Counted from the stretch's first letter, positions 43,909-54,155 are shown. The stretch is DNA of 64,000 nucleotides from Sulfurospirillum multivorans DSM 12446 (GCF_000568815.1 NZ_CP007201.1:1302001-1366000), one strand, 5' to 3'. The notes: a model not told the origin generated them from the sequence alone. Program-made: numbers and translations.

Positions 43909-44207
43909 TGCAAACTGATAGCAGTATTGCTCTTTTAAATGCAAATTATAATACGACACCAACACCCGTAGACAATACAGAGCAAAATGATGCATTGCTA
44001 AAAGAGCAAACCGATAAATTTGAAGCATTTTTCTTAAAACAGATCCTTGATATTGCGCTTAGCAGTGACGAAGAGGGTGGGCTTTATGAGAAAGATGCGG
44101 GTGATAAAATTTATAAATCGATGTATAACGATACGATGAGTAATGCTTTAAGTGGTAATTTGGGTTTAAGCGAAATGTTATTTAGCTATTTAAAAGAGGG
44201 TCGTTAA
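43908..44207 (+). CDS. flgJ: Rod-binding protein (FlgJ N-terminal domain)
   Basis: A 99-residue rod cap protein with only the N-terminal FlgJ domain ([45 protein letters not shown]). The peptidoglycan-hydrolase half of enterobacterial FlgJ is missing, as usual in Campylobacterota. Its start overlaps the flgI stop by one base. Confidence 0.9.
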   Translation: MQTDSSIALLNANYNTTPTPVDNTEQNDALLKEQTDKFEAFFLKQILDIALSSDEEGGLYEKDAGDKIYKSMYNDTMSNALSGNLGLSEMLFSYLKEGR

Positions 44208-44230
44208 AGTTTTATCATTTTAGACGATAT
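44205..44230 (+). promoter_or_regulatory. Sigma-28 promoter of flgM
   Basis: TAAAGTTT (44205-44212), 10 bases, then GACGATAT (44223-44230). The -10 matches the CGATAT type described for Campylobacter sigma-28 promoters. The -35 begins in the flgJ stop codon. It gives FliA control of its own inhibitor FlgM and of the flgN-flgK genes behind it. Confidence 0.75.
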
Positions 44231-44269
44231 AGTTGCAAGCGATATTAATTTAACTGTAAAGGTTCTAAA

Positions 44270-44470
44270 ATGATTTCAACGGTTCAATCGTCCAATGTGG
44301 CGTACGTACAACAAAACAGTCTTAAAGAGGATGCCTCAAAAGGTGTCTCAAAAACAGAAAAAAGTGAAGGGGTAGACAAAGTCTCCGCGCTTAAAGCTGG
44401 AATCGAAAACGGAACGTATAAATTCGATCTAGCAAAAACTGCTCAAGCAGTCGCGGAAGAGTTGCTCTAA
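44270..44470 (+). CDS. flgM: Anti-sigma-28 factor FlgM
   Basis: A 66-residue protein that binds and inhibits FliA until the hook is complete. The C-terminal half (KVSALKAGIENGTYKFDLAKTAQAVAEELL) is the conserved sigma-binding helix region. A sigma-28 promoter lies directly upstream, forming the usual feedback loop. Confidence 0.92.
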   Translation: MISTVQSSNVAYVQQNSLKEDASKGVSKTEKSEGVDKVSALKAGIENGTYKFDLAKTAQAVAEELL

Positions 44471-44496
44471 ATCCTTACATGTAAAAGGATCATACG

Positions 44497-44925
44497 ATGT
44501 TAACACACTATTTGCAAAATGCAATTAAAGATATTGATAGCCTTATAGAGCAGACTGAAAAAGATATTGTTGCTATCAAAGCTGCACAGCACGGAGATGT
44601 CGCTGAACGATCGAAAATTAAAGAAGATCTTATTCACTCTTTTGAGACTAAAAAGTCTCTTTTGGACAATGAACTTTCCAAAATGCTTAAAGAGAGCGGT
44701 AAAAAATCACTGGAAGAGTTATTAAACGCTACTCAAAAAGAGCTTTTAGCTCAAATGAAAACAAAGCTTACAGAACTCAAAGTCTGCAATAAACAGTATG
44801 CAAAATATGTGGTTTCCATCAGTCAATTTTACAATGTGTTACTCGATAATATCTTTCCAAGAGAGATGGATGGCTATAAAACAGCCAATCATAAGCCAGC
44901 TTCGTTACTCAAAATTGAGGCATAA
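44497..44925 (+). CDS. flgN: FlgN-like chaperone
   Basis: A 142-residue, almost entirely helical protein between flgM and flgK, the usual place of FlgN, export chaperone of the hook-filament junction proteins. It shows long charged coils (LIEQTEKDIVAIKAAQHGD, KKSLLDNELSKMLKES). Sequence conservation in this family is low, so the assignment rests mainly on position and shape. A palindrome copy lies just upstream at 44475. Confidence 0.78.
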   Translation: MLTHYLQNAIKDIDSLIEQTEKDIVAIKAAQHGDVAERSKIKEDLIHSFETKKSLLDNELSKMLKESGKKSLEELLNATQKELLAQMKTKLTELKVCNKQYAKYVVSISQFYNVLLDNIFPREMDGYKTANHKPASLLKIEA

Positions 44926-44927
44926 TC

Positions 44928-46775
44928 ATGGGACTTTTTAGCACACTCAACACCGGAACATCGGCTCTAAATGCGGCACAAGTTGCCGTCGCCACTACCA
45001 GCCAAAATATTGCTAATCAAGATAATGCTTCTTATACCAGACAGCGCGTTAATTTTGCGGCAAGTTCGGCAGTAAGTTCGGGTGGCATTAGTGTTGGTTC
45101 TGGTGTGACAATTACTTCTGTTACACGAGTACACGATGAATACAGCTATGTTAAGATGAGAAATGCTGCCACAGCTGTTGCTTATGATGCGTATAAAACA
45201 CAAGTATTGGAAGAAGCGTCTAATTATTTTCCAGATTTGGATGAATCGGGTATTGCTGTTGATCTTGAAGAGTATTTTTCTGCTTGGAATGATTTGGCTT
45301 CCAATGCAACCGAAGGATCTCAAAAAATCGCTCTGGTACAATCAGCTTTAACGATGACAAGTGATATCCAATCCGCCAGAGATTCGTTACGCGATCTTCA
45401 AGATTCTGTAAATTCACAGCTTGGAACAGCGGTTGATGAAATCAATAGTATTGCAGAACAAATTTCAGATATTAATAAACAGATTAACGTTATAGAAGCA
45501 GAAGAAGGCAACTATGCGAATGACTTAAGGGATCAGCGTGATGAGCTTGAACTTACGTTGTCTAACTTAGTTGATATTTCTGTTTACAAAGGAAATACAA
45601 GCAGCTACACCTCTTCCGTTTCATCAGACCTAAGTACTTCTGAGACAACCAGTACAGAGTACAGCCTTAATATTGCTGGCTATACGATTATTGATGGTTC
45701 GACCTATCATCCTTTGGTTGCGAGCAATACCTCAAACACAAGTGGCTATTACTCTGTTTATTATGAAACACAAGATGGTAAGCAGTATGACTTAACGGGG
45801 AAAATTTCAGGTGGTGAAGTAGGTTCCATGCTCGACCTTCGCGGTCGCGTTCTAAATGGAGAGAATGGGTATCCTACCGATGGAAAAATTCAAGATTATA
45901 TTGATGAATTAGACACATTTGCCCAAACGCTCATTACCGCAACCAATAATATCTATGCACAAAGTGCACAATCAAGTATGCAATCTCCTATTTTGGATAT
46001 CAAGGGAGACGACGCTTTAAAAAATGCCTATGATAATATTGAATCAGGTACTTTTGACGTGATTATCTATGATAAGAGTGGCGTTGAAGTTGCTCGTAAA
46101 ACGGTTGCTGTTGGTAGCACAACCACTCTGAGTGATGATACTTTTTCGGATAGCATTGTGAGTCAAATTAATGCCAGTACGGATGATAACAGTGATAATA
46201 ATTCGCTAAACGATGTCGATGACTACTTTACAGCTATTTATATGGAAGATGGTACGTTCTCACTCTCTCCTACGACAAATAACAGTGGTTATACCATTGC
46301 AATAGAAGATAATGGTACGAATTTTCCAGGAGCCATTGGTATTAGCCAGTTTTTAACGGGAAGTAATGCCTCCGACATTAGCGTCGCAACACAATATCAA
46401 AAAGATCCTTCTTCTATGGAAGGGTTTGCTGCGCCCATCTCAGGAGATAATACGGTTGCAAACGCCATGGTGCAATTGCAATACGATTCATTAAGTTTTT
46501 ACAATAGTGGCATTGTCAGCAAGGGAACATTGGATGGGTATTACACAAGCTTAACGACACACATTGCTTCAGAGGCAAGTGCCGCTGCTTCGAGTCTTTC
46601 AACCAATCAGACGCTTTACAACACAGCTTATACCGAATTCCAATCGACGAGCGGTGTGAATGAAGATGAAGAGCTTGCGAATTTGATAATGTATCAAGCC
46701 TCTTATACGGCTGCTGCTAAAATTATTACAACAATCGATGAGATGTTAGATACCCTTTTAGGCATGAAATCCTAG
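44928..46775 (+). CDS. flgK: Flagellar hook-associated protein FlgK
   Basis: A 615-residue junction protein between hook and filament. The N-terminus STLNTGTSALNAAQVAVATTSQNIANQDNASYTRQRV and C-terminus EELANLIMYQASYTAAAKIITTIDEMLDTLLG form the paired coiled-coil core of the axial protein family. It shares one base with the next gene. Confidence 0.96.
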   Translation: MGLFSTLNTGTSALNAAQVAVATTSQNIANQDNASYTRQRVNFAASSAVSSGGISVGSGVTITSVTRVHDEYSYVKMRNAATAVAYDAYKTQVLEEASNYFPDLDESGIAVDLEEYFSAWNDLASNATEGSQKIALVQSALTMTSDIQSARDSLRDLQDSVNSQLGTAVDEINSIAEQISDINKQINVIEAEEGNYANDLRDQRDELELTLSNLVDISVYKGNTSSYTSSVSSDLSTSETTSTEYSLNIAGYTIIDGSTYHPLVASNTSNTSGYYSVYYETQDGKQYDLTGKISGGEVGSMLDLRGRVLNGENGYPTDGKIQDYIDELDTFAQTLITATNNIYAQSAQSSMQSPILDIKGDDALKNAYDNIESGTFDVIIYDKSGVEVARKTVAVGSTTTLSDDTFSDSIVSQINASTDDNSDNNSLNDVDDYFTAIYMEDGTFSLSPTTNNSGYTIAIEDNGTNFPGAIGISQFLTGSNASDISVATQYQKDPSSMEGFAAPISGDNTVANAMVQLQYDSLSFYNSGIVSKGTLDGYYTSLTTHIASEASAAASSLSTNQTLYNTAYTEFQSTSGVNEDEELANLIMYQASYTAAAKIITTIDEMLDTLLGMKS

Positions 46776-47587
46776 TGAAACGATTTCCGTTTTTGAGCAC
46801 CACTCTTTTGGTGCTCATCTTCTTTTTTTGCTTTGCTTTACCCTCTTTTTATACAGGTTCTGCGTATGAACTAAGCCCCAACGCTATTTTATTACCTCCC
46901 AGTTTTGAGCATCTTTTAGGAACCGATAGGCTAGGGCGGGATCTTTTGGCGCGTTTGATGGTTGGGGGTCAAGTCTCCTTAATGATCGGCATTTTAAGCG
47001 CACTGATTTCGAGTATTGTAGGGCTTATGATTGGTATTAGCGCAGGATTTTTTCAAAAGAGCGTTGATAAGCTTATTATCGTTGTGATCGATCTTTTCTT
47101 AACCTTTCCGACTTTTTTTCTTCTTTTAGCGTTAATTAGTTATATGAATGCTTCGGTGTGGGTGCTTGTTTTTATTATTTCCATTACAGGGTGGATGGGA
47201 ATGGCGAGAATGATACGAAGTGAGAGCTTCGCCATCTCTAATGCTCCCTTTATTAAAATTCTTAAACTCTCCAATGTCAATACTTTCAAAATCATCTTTA
47301 AATACTTTGCTCCCTTGCTTGCTCCTATCTTTTTTATTAGCTTTACATTTGGGGTGAGTGGAGCGATTTTGGCAGAGAGTGGGCTGAGCTTTTTAGGCAT
47401 TGGGATTACGCCTCCACAGATGAGTTGGGGTGTGATTATCAGTGAAGGTAAAGAAGTAATTGATATTGCATGGTGGCTGAGCTTTTTCCCAGGTTTTCTT
47501 ATCTTTCTCGTCACCTTTTCCTTGATTAATCTCTCTGATTATCTTCAATCCAAGAGTAACGAAAAAGATGTCTTAAATGACGTTTGA
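46775..47587 (+). CDS. Orphan DppC/OppC-type ABC transporter permease
   Basis: A 270-residue inner-membrane permease with five to six helices. It has the dipeptide/oligopeptide permease C features LLGTDRLGRDLLARLMVGGQVSLMIG near residue 45 and the EAA loop SNVNTFKIIFKYFAPLLAPI, then LAESGLSFLGIGITPPQMSWGVIISEG. No partner permease, ATPase or binding protein lies nearby, so partners must be elsewhere. Start is GTG, sharing a base with the flgK stop. Confidence 0.88.
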   Translation: MKRFPFLSTTLLVLIFFFCFALPSFYTGSAYELSPNAILLPPSFEHLLGTDRLGRDLLARLMVGGQVSLMIGILSALISSIVGLMIGISAGFFQKSVDKLIIVVIDLFLTFPTFFLLLALISYMNASVWVLVFIISITGWMGMARMIRSESFAISNAPFIKILKLSNVNTFKIIFKYFAPLLAPIFFISFTFGVSGAILAESGLSFLGIGITPPQMSWGVIISEGKEVIDIAWWLSFFPGFLIFLVTFSLINLSDYLQSKSNEKDVLNDV

Positions 47588-48332
47588 AGCTATTGCAAAA
47601 CTTTTAAATGAAGAGGCAACTAAACGCAATCATGCAGATGAGATCAGTTTAAATCGTCCTGATCCTTTACTGATTGCTTCACGGCATAACGATGAATTTA
47701 TCGCCCTTATTTGTGCTCTGTTTGCGTATGGGAATGTTCCTGCCATCATTCAGTTTTTAGAGAGCTTGGATTTTTCGCTCTTGGATGCGGATGAAAGCAT
47801 GATTGAGCAGGCATTAGCGCATCATTATTACCGTTTTCAAAATGCCAAAGACATTCAAGCGCTTTTTACAACGCTTGGGCGTGTTAAACACGACATTGGC
47901 TCATTCGAGTCAGTTTTTCTCCCTGCGTATCAAAAAAAATCAAATGTGATGGATGGTTTACGCGCACTGATTGCGTTGTTGTACGATATTAATCCTTATC
48001 GCTCACGCGGCTATCAGTTTTTATTGGGTACAATACCTCCCATAACCCCAGTATCGCCTTATAAACGATGGCACATGTATCTTAGATGGATGGTGCGTAA
48101 AGATCATCTTGATCTTGGACTTTGGAGCGGTGTTGATACCAAAGATCTGCTCGTACCACTGGATACACACACCTTTGCATTGGGAAAAAAATTGGGCTTG
48201 ATTCAGCGAAAATCGTATGATTTTAAAGCTGTGTTAGAGTTGAGTCGCGCACTCCAAAAGATTGATCCAAGTGATCCTGTCAAATATGATTTTGCACTCT
48301 ATCGCTTAGGACAAGAGAAAATTCTTCTTTAA
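47577..48332 (+). CDS. TIGR02757 family protein
   Basis: A 251-residue protein matching the TIGR02757 family of unknown function (DEISLNRPDPLLIASRHNDEFIALICALFAYGNVPAIIQFLESLD; RSRGYQFLLG; PYKRWHMYLRWMVRKDHLDLGLW; LLVPLDTHTFALGKKLGL). The C-terminal part recalls helix-hairpin-helix DNA glycosylase folds, which fits its occasional neighbours, but no activity is established. It overlaps the permease gene by 11 bases. Confidence 0.85.
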   Translation: MTFEAIAKLLNEEATKRNHADEISLNRPDPLLIASRHNDEFIALICALFAYGNVPAIIQFLESLDFSLLDADESMIEQALAHHYYRFQNAKDIQALFTTLGRVKHDIGSFESVFLPAYQKKSNVMDGLRALIALLYDINPYRSRGYQFLLGTIPPITPVSPYKRWHMYLRWMVRKDHLDLGLWSGVDTKDLLVPLDTHTFALGKKLGLIQRKSYDFKAVLELSRALQKIDPSDPVKYDFALYRLGQEKILL

Positions 48333-48340
48333 GGTTCACA

Positions 48341-50035
48341 ATGAATGTGAAGTATTGGCTCCCTAGGAGCTTTATGATTTTGAGGGAGGGCTACTCTGTT
48401 ACAAAACTATCGTCCGATATTGTAGCAGGCTCTACGGTTGCGATTATCGCCTTACCTTTAGCAATGGCATTTGCCATAGCCAGTGGTGTTAGTCCTGAAA
48501 AAGGGCTCTTTACAGCGGTTGTCGCTGGGTTAATTATCTCTCTCTTTGGTGGGAGTAGGTATCAGATTGGAGGTCCTACGGGGGCTTTTGTTGTGGTACT
48601 CTATGCGGTTATTTTAAAACACGGATACGATGGCTTAGTGATTGCCACATTTTTAGCAGGCATTATGCTCTTTTTTATGGGTGTTTTTAAGCTTGGTAAC
48701 ATTATCAAGTACATTCCTTATCCCGTTACGGTGGGTTTTACAACCGGTATCGCCCTCATTATCTTCTCCTCACAGATCAAAGATTTTTTTGGGCTTCCTA
48801 TTGCCAAAATGCCCGCAGAGTTTGTCGATCAGTGGAAACTTTACTCGACAGAGCTTTTACATGTAAACTATTATGCGATGGCTATTGGCGTGGTGAGCAT
48901 GGCACTTTTACTTAAATTGCGCCACCGTTTTCCGCATATTCCTGCACCCATTATTGTCATTATTCTCTCAGCCCTTGCGGTTTATCTTTTTAAATTGCCT
49001 GTGGAAACGATTGGTTCAAAATTTGGTGCACTCCCTTCTACGTTGCCATATCCTTCCATGCCTGCATTTTCATTGGAAAAAGTACGGGCGGTGTTTCCTG
49101 ATGCGATGACGATTGCCCTTTTGGGAGCGATCGAATCCTTGCTTTCGTGTGTTGTAGCCGATGGTATGACGGGAGATCGTCACCACTCGAATAAAGAGCT
49201 TATGGCGCAAGGTGTTGCCAATGTCGCTTCCGTTCTTTTTGGAGGCACTGCCGCTACAGGTGCCATTGCACGAACGGCTACGAACATTAAAGCGGGTGCA
49301 TACAGTCCTGTTTCGGGTGTCATTCATGCCCTCATGTTGCTTGTGTTTATGTTTTTATTTTCAAAACTCATTGTGCTGATTCCCTTAGCGACGCTGGCGG
49401 CTATCTTGATCGTTGTAGCATGGAATATGAGTGAGTTTCACCACTTTAAAGCCATTGCTCTTAAGTCCGAGCGTAACGATATGGTTGTGCTTTTAATGAC
49501 GTTTTTCTTAACTGTTTTAATCGATCTCAACACGGGTGTTCAAACAGGCATTATGCTTGCAGGTCTTCTGTTTATCAAACGTATGATTGATGTGACAGGC
49601 ATTGTCGATACGAAAAATACGATTGGTATGCCTTTAGATGAAGACGATGAGCCCATTGAAATGGATGATGCAAATGCTATTTCTAAGAAAATTGTGCCAA
49701 AAGATGTCGAAGTGTATGAGATTGATGGACCATTCTTTTTTGGCGTTGCCGATCGCCTTAAAAATGTCCTTGGGGAAGTGAGCAATCCTCCCAAAGTCTT
49801 TATACTGCGTATGCGTCATGTACCAATGATCGATGCAACAGGGCTTCATGCCTTAGAGGAGTTTTTTGATCTTTGCCAAAGCAACGGAACGATTCTTGTA
49901 CTTTCAGGGGTCAATGAGCACATCAAGCTTAAAATTCGCCGTCTTGGTTTTGAGAAAAAAATAGGGTTAGAAAACATTACCGACAATATCGATATGGCAC
50001 TTTCGCGTGCTCATCGACTTTTAATGAAGGAGTAA
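48341..50035 (+). CDS. SulP-family anion transporter with STAS domain
   Basis: A 564-residue transporter. Its membrane part has the SulP signature (VAGSTVAIIALPLAMAFAIASGVSPEKGLFTAVVAGLIISLFGGSRYQIGGPTGAFVVVL), and a C-terminal STAS domain (about 450-560, RMRHVPMIDATGLHALEEFFDLC) regulates transport. Sulfate, bicarbonate or a dicarboxylate could be the substrate. Confidence 0.92.
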   Translation: MNVKYWLPRSFMILREGYSVTKLSSDIVAGSTVAIIALPLAMAFAIASGVSPEKGLFTAVVAGLIISLFGGSRYQIGGPTGAFVVVLYAVILKHGYDGLVIATFLAGIMLFFMGVFKLGNIIKYIPYPVTVGFTTGIALIIFSSQIKDFFGLPIAKMPAEFVDQWKLYSTELLHVNYYAMAIGVVSMALLLKLRHRFPHIPAPIIVIILSALAVYLFKLPVETIGSKFGALPSTLPYPSMPAFSLEKVRAVFPDAMTIALLGAIESLLSCVVADGMTGDRHHSNKELMAQGVANVASVLFGGTAATGAIARTATNIKAGAYSPVSGVIHALMLLVFMFLFSKLIVLIPLATLAAILIVVAWNMSEFHHFKAIALKSERNDMVVLLMTFFLTVLIDLNTGVQTGIMLAGLLFIKRMIDVTGIVDTKNTIGMPLDEDDEPIEMDDANAISKKIVPKDVEVYEIDGPFFFGVADRLKNVLGEVSNPPKVFILRMRHVPMIDATGLHALEEFFDLCQSNGTILVLSGVNEHIKLKIRRLGFEKKIGLENITDNIDMALSRAHRLLMKE

Positions 50036-50037
50036 AG

Positions 50038-50244
50038 ATGCCTTATGTCACTATCAAAATCACCAAAGAAGGTGCAACAAAAGAGCAAAAAGCTGAGCTT
50101 ATTGAGGGTGTAACAAACCTCTTAGTGAGCGTTTTGGGTAAAAATCCAGCCACAACGGTTGTTACGATCGACGAAGTGGATATGGATAATTGGGGTATAG
50201 GTGGGCAACAGGTCAGCGAACTTCGCAAAAAGCCGAAGCCTTAA
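50038..50244 (+). CDS. 4-oxalocrotonate tautomerase-family protein
   Basis: A 68-residue tautomerase. Pro immediately follows the initiator Met (MPYVTIKITKEGATKEQKAEL), the catalytic N-terminal proline of the family; the NWGIGGQQV end also fits. It probably forms a small oligomer. Two bases after the SulP gene, so likely cotranscribed; its natural substrate is unknown. Confidence 0.88.
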   Translation: MPYVTIKITKEGATKEQKAELIEGVTNLLVSVLGKNPATTVVTIDEVDMDNWGIGGQQVSELRKKPKP

Positions 50245-50303
50245 ACTACTATTAAATGATTTATAGATACAATCACGCAAATTATTAACGAAGGAAATGT
50301 GTA

Positions 50304-50981
50304 ATGGGCGAAATGTTTACATTTTTAGGTCTTATTAACCACTCCCATGACTTCATCTTTGTATCACACATTGTTTTAGTCGGTGTTATCAGTTTTGTCT
50401 TAGCAAAACTTGCAACGTCTAAAATGCAATTGGTACCAAGTGGTGTTCAAAATGTCATGGAAGCGTATCTTGAGAGTGTCGTCTCAATGGGTAAAGATGT
50501 CATTGGTGAAGAGTTGGCACGTAAATATCTACCACTGGTTGCAACCCTTGGTTTGATGGTGTTTATTGCAAACGTTATCGGTATTATTCCTGGGTTTGAA
50601 GCTCCTTCAAGCAACCTAAACATGACATTGGCACTGGCATTGATGGTGTTTGTCTATTATAACTTTGAAGGTATCCGTGTCAACGGTGTTGTGCACTATT
50701 TTGCGCACTTTATGGGACCATTGAAAGTTTTAGCACCTCTTATGTTCCCTATCGAGATCGTTTCACATCTTTCTCGTATCGTCTCTTTGTCTTTCCGACT
50801 TTTCGGTAACATCAAAGGTGATGATCTGTTCTTAGCCGTTGTCTTGATGTTGGCTCCTTGGGTAGCACCACTTCCTGCGTATGCGCTTTTAACATTCTCT
50901 GCATGTTTGCAGACGTTTATTTTTATGATCCTAACATACGTTTATCTTGCAGGTGCTGTTTTAATTAGCGAAGAGCACTAA
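50304..50981 (+). CDS. atpB: ATP synthase F0 subunit a
   Basis: A 225-residue membrane subunit that forms the proton half-channels. The conserved Arg helix reads [21 protein letters not shown], and the last helix is [22 protein letters not shown]. It stands apart from the other ATP synthase genes, a known feature of Campylobacterota. GAAGGAAATGTGTA precedes the ATG. Confidence 0.95.
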   Translation: MGEMFTFLGLINHSHDFIFVSHIVLVGVISFVLAKLATSKMQLVPSGVQNVMEAYLESVVSMGKDVIGEELARKYLPLVATLGLMVFIANVIGIIPGFEAPSSNLNMTLALALMVFVYYNFEGIRVNGVVHYFAHFMGPLKVLAPLMFPIEIVSHLSRIVSLSFRLFGNIKGDDLFLAVVLMLAPWVAPLPAYALLTFSACLQTFIFMILTYVYLAGAVLISEEH

Positions 50982-50992
50982 AAAGTACTCCC

Positions 50993-51277
50993 TTGTTGCA
51001 ACACCAACAAACGCGTTTTGAAAAACTCCTCAGCTTTTTGCACGGTGCCTCTTGGGCACTTGCATTGGCTGGTGGCGGTTATACCTTCTTACTTTTTCTT
51101 CCTTTTGGCACTATCATCGCTTCTCTCATTGCGCTTTTCTTCTTTCTGAGTGGCTGTTTTTTTGTTATTATCTTTTCAATGGCACAACTGCAACTGGATA
51201 AATTTGAAGAGCTTAAAAAGCAGACGCAACTCTTAGAAAAACTTAGTCACGATGATCAAACGCTATCTCATCACTGA
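50993..51277 (+). CDS. Small two-helix membrane protein downstream of atpB
   Basis: A 94-residue protein with two membrane helices (about 17-37 and 39-60) and a hydrophilic C-terminal helix. A small integral membrane protein also follows atpB in C. jejuni, so the neighbourhood is conserved. The start is probably a TTG at 50993 or 50996; no ATG or clear ribosome site is seen. It overlaps thiE by 26 bases. Function unknown. Confidence 0.65.
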   Translation: MLQHQQTRFEKLLSFLHGASWALALAGGGYTFLLFLPFGTIIASLIALFFFLSGCFFVIIFSMAQLQLDKFEELKKQTQLLEKLSHDDQTLSHH

Positions 51278-51809
51278 TCCCTCCTTTTATACTTCCAATC
51301 CAGCAGAAGTCGTTCAAAAACTTTTACATGTAAAGGCTAAATATCAGCCTGACTACATCTGTTTACGCGATAAACAGACTTCAGCTTATACTTCGCTCGC
51401 CAAGATGGTCGCCAAGGCTTCCCTTCAAGATGAACGAACCAAACTCTATCTGCATACCGATTTTAAACTGGCGTACGATCTTGGCTGTGATGGTGTGCAT
51501 CTGCCTTCCAATGCTTTACATGTAATAGAAAATGCCAAAGCGTTAGGTTTGGAAGTCATCGTAAGCACACATGCCCTCAAAGAGATAGAAGAGGCTGAAA
51601 AAAGAGGCGCAGATGCGATCACCTTTAGTCCCATTTTTGCAACGCCCAACAAGGGCGAACCGCTTGGTTTAGAGAAGTTAAAAGAAATAAATGATAGAAT
51701 CCGCGTTAAATGTTTCGCGCTTGGTGGCATCATCAACGCTGATCAGGTGAAAGCTTGTGAAGAGGTTGGTGTGTACGGTTTTGCCTCAATTCGCTTTTTT
51801 TTAGATTAA
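51252..51809 (+). CDS. thiE: Thiamine phosphate synthase
   Basis: A 185-residue TIM-barrel enzyme that joins HMP pyrophosphate and thiazole phosphate. Motifs are LRDKQTSAY (phosphate), HTDFKLAYDLGCDGVHLPSNAL, STHALKEIEEAEKRGADAITFSPIFATPNKGEPLG and FALGGI. It is somewhat shorter than typical ThiE (about 205), so a TenI-like role is possible. No TPP riboswitch precedes it here, unlike thiD-cytX-thiM. Two palindrome copies encode LLHVK and ALHVI. Confidence 0.88.
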   Translation: MIKRYLITDPSFYTSNPAEVVQKLLHVKAKYQPDYICLRDKQTSAYTSLAKMVAKASLQDERTKLYLHTDFKLAYDLGCDGVHLPSNALHVIENAKALGLEVIVSTHALKEIEEAEKRGADAITFSPIFATPNKGEPLGLEKLKEINDRIRVKCFALGGIINADQVKACEEVGVYGFASIRFFLD

Positions 51810-51824
51810 TCCAAAGGCTATTTA

Positions 51825-53255
51825 ATGGAATTTGAAGTTGTTATTGGACTTGAGGTTCATGCTCAGTTAAACACAAAAACCAAGATTTTTTGCAGTTGCC
51901 CAACCAGCTTTGGCGACGAACCCAATACCAATGTCTGTGAAGTTTGCCTAGGACTTCCTGGCGCACTCCCTGTTCTAAACAAAGAAGTGGTTAAAAAAGC
52001 CATTGCTTTAGGTACCGCTATCCATGCAACGATCAATCAAAAATCTATTTTTAACCGTAAAAACTACTTCTATCCTGATCTTCCAAAAGGGTATCAGACC
52101 AGCCAGTTTGAGATACCTATCGTTGAAGCGGGTGAGATTTACATTGACTTTGAAGATGGCACAACGAAGCGTATTGGAGTGACACGTGCGCACCTTGAAG
52201 AAGATGCGGGTAAAAACATTCACCATGGCAATGTCTCGCATGTGGACTTAAACCGTGCAGGAACACCGCTTCTTGAGATCGTGAGTGAGCCGGATATGCG
52301 AAGCAGTGAAGAGGCGATTTTATACCTTAAAAAACTGCATGCCATTTTGCGCTACCTTGACATCAGTGACGCGAATATGCAAGAGGGAAGTTTCCGTTGT
52401 GATGCGAACGTCTCGATTCGCCCAAAAGGTGAGACTAAACTTTATACCAGAGCGGAGATTAAAAACCTAAACTCATTTAAATTTATCCAAAAAGCGATTG
52501 AGTACGAAGTAGAGCGTCAAAGTAATGCGTGGGAAGATGGCGTGTATGAGAGAGAAGTGGTTCAAGAAACCAGACTTTATGACACTGAAAAAAATGAAAC
52601 ACGAAGCATGAGAGGTAAAGAAGATAGTGCTGAGTATCGCTATTTCCCCGATCCTGACTTATTGCCCGTGCTTATTCCTGATGATATGCTCGCAGAGTGT
52701 ATCCAAATTCCAGAACTCCCCGATCAAAAACGTGATCGCTTCCTCAAAGAGTACGGCATTAAAGAGTACGATGCCAATGTGATTACCTCCAGCGTTGAGA
52801 TGGCTCAATTTTATGAGACGATGATAAGCGAGGGTGCAGGGGCAAAAAATGCTGTGACATGGCTCACCGTTGAGCTTCTCGCACGCTTAAGCCATGGTAT
52901 GACCCTTATAACTTCGCCAGTGGACGCGGTTAAATTGGCATCGATCGTCAAGCGCATTGAAGATGGAACCATCAGTGGTAAAGCGGCGAAAGAAGTACTT
53001 GATTATTTGATGGAAAACTGTGCAAGTGTAGATGAAGCCATTGAAAAACTAGGTCTTAAACAAGTCAGCGATGATGGCGCTATTTTAGCGATTATCGATG
53101 CAATCATCAGTGCGAATGCTGATAAAGTCGCAGAGTATCGAGGCGGTAAAGATAAACTCTTTGGTTTCTTTGTGGGGCAAACGATGAAAGAGAGCAAAGG
53201 TGCTGCCAATCCTTCTAAAGTCAATGAACTTTTAAAATCCAGACTGGATGCGTAA
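51825..53255 (+). CDS. gatB: Asp-tRNA(Asn)/Glu-tRNA(Gln) amidotransferase subunit B
   Basis: A 476-residue subunit that, with GatA and GatC, converts Glu-tRNA(Gln) and Asp-tRNA(Asn) to their amides. N-terminus [23 protein letters not shown] with zinc-site cysteines, central [18 protein letters not shown] and [11 protein letters not shown], and a C-terminal YqeY-like domain with [24 protein letters not shown]. The gatB-gpsA-pyrC2 order is as in C. jejuni. Confidence 0.97.
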   Translation: MEFEVVIGLEVHAQLNTKTKIFCSCPTSFGDEPNTNVCEVCLGLPGALPVLNKEVVKKAIALGTAIHATINQKSIFNRKNYFYPDLPKGYQTSQFEIPIVEAGEIYIDFEDGTTKRIGVTRAHLEEDAGKNIHHGNVSHVDLNRAGTPLLEIVSEPDMRSSEEAILYLKKLHAILRYLDISDANMQEGSFRCDANVSIRPKGETKLYTRAEIKNLNSFKFIQKAIEYEVERQSNAWEDGVYEREVVQETRLYDTEKNETRSMRGKEDSAEYRYFPDPDLLPVLIPDDMLAECIQIPELPDQKRDRFLKEYGIKEYDANVITSSVEMAQFYETMISEGAGAKNAVTWLTVELLARLSHGMTLITSPVDAVKLASIVKRIEDGTISGKAAKEVLDYLMENCASVDEAIEKLGLKQVSDDGAILAIIDAIISANADKVAEYRGGKDKLFGFFVGQTMKESKGAANPSKVNELLKSRLDA

Positions 53256-54155
53256 GTGAGCAAAAGCGTGAGTATAGCTGTCATTGGAGCGGGGAAATGG
53301 GGGCAAGCACTTCAGTTTGCGCTCTCTTTCACGCTTACATGTAAGATCACCTCACGTCACATAAAACCTATTGAAAATTTTGTCAGCCTTGAAGAGGCAT
53401 TGAAATGCGAATACCTTATCTTCGCTCTTCCTGCTCAAGTGGTTCGTGGTTGGCTTGAGGCGCATTTTACGTTTAGTGGGCAAAAAATTCTGGTTGCTGC
53501 CAAAGGCATCGAACAGGGCAGTGGTTCTTTTTTAAATGAGATTTTTGCACACTATGTTCCAGAAGATCATCTCAGTTTTTTATCGGGTCCTTCGTTTGCC
53601 TCAGAGGTGATGAAAGGACTTCCTACCGCAGTTGTGATTAACTCCAGCAATGAAACACTTTCCAAAGAGTTCGCCGCTTTTTTCCCTTCGTTTATTAAAA
53701 CCTATACGTCAAAAGATGTCATTGGTGCGGAGGTGTGTGGCGCTTATAAAAACGTACTCGCCATTGCCAGTGGGATTTGTGATGGACTCAAACTTGGCAA
53801 CAACGCACGTGCGAGTTTGATTGCACGTGGATTGGTTGAAATGCGCCGTTTTGGAAAATATTTTGGTGCGCACGATGAGACGTTTTTAGGTCTCAGTGGA
53901 GCGGGAGATCTTTTTTTAACAGCTTCAAGTACGCTCTCACGAAATTATCGTGTCGGGCTTTTCTTGGCTGAGGGTAAAAAACTTGAAACTATTTTAGAGG
54001 AACTTGGCGAAGTGGCGGAAGGCGTTTTTACTTCTGCAGCGATTTTTGAACTCTCTACAAAACATACGATCTACACACCCATTGCTCATGAGATAGCACT
54101 GATTTTAAAGGGAAAAGAGCCGCGCATCAGCGTGAAAGACCTCTTGTCGGATTGA
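53256..54155 (+). CDS. gpsA: Glycerol-3-phosphate dehydrogenase [NAD(P)+]
   Basis: A 299-residue enzyme making sn-glycerol 3-phosphate for phospholipids. The nucleotide-binding loop IGAGKWGQALQFAL lies at the N-terminus, FLSGPSFASEVMKGLPTAVV near residue 110, the catalytic KNVLAIASGICDGLKLGNNARASLIARGL near residue 165, and GLSGAGDLFLTASSTLSRNYRVG. Start is GTG, immediately after the gatB stop. Confidence 0.96.
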   Translation: MSKSVSIAVIGAGKWGQALQFALSFTLTCKITSRHIKPIENFVSLEEALKCEYLIFALPAQVVRGWLEAHFTFSGQKILVAAKGIEQGSGSFLNEIFAHYVPEDHLSFLSGPSFASEVMKGLPTAVVINSSNETLSKEFAAFFPSFIKTYTSKDVIGAEVCGAYKNVLAIASGICDGLKLGNNARASLIARGLVEMRRFGKYFGAHDETFLGLSGAGDLFLTASSTLSRNYRVGLFLAEGKKLETILEELGEVAEGVFTSAAIFELSTKHTIYTPIAHEIALILKGKEPRISVKDLLSD

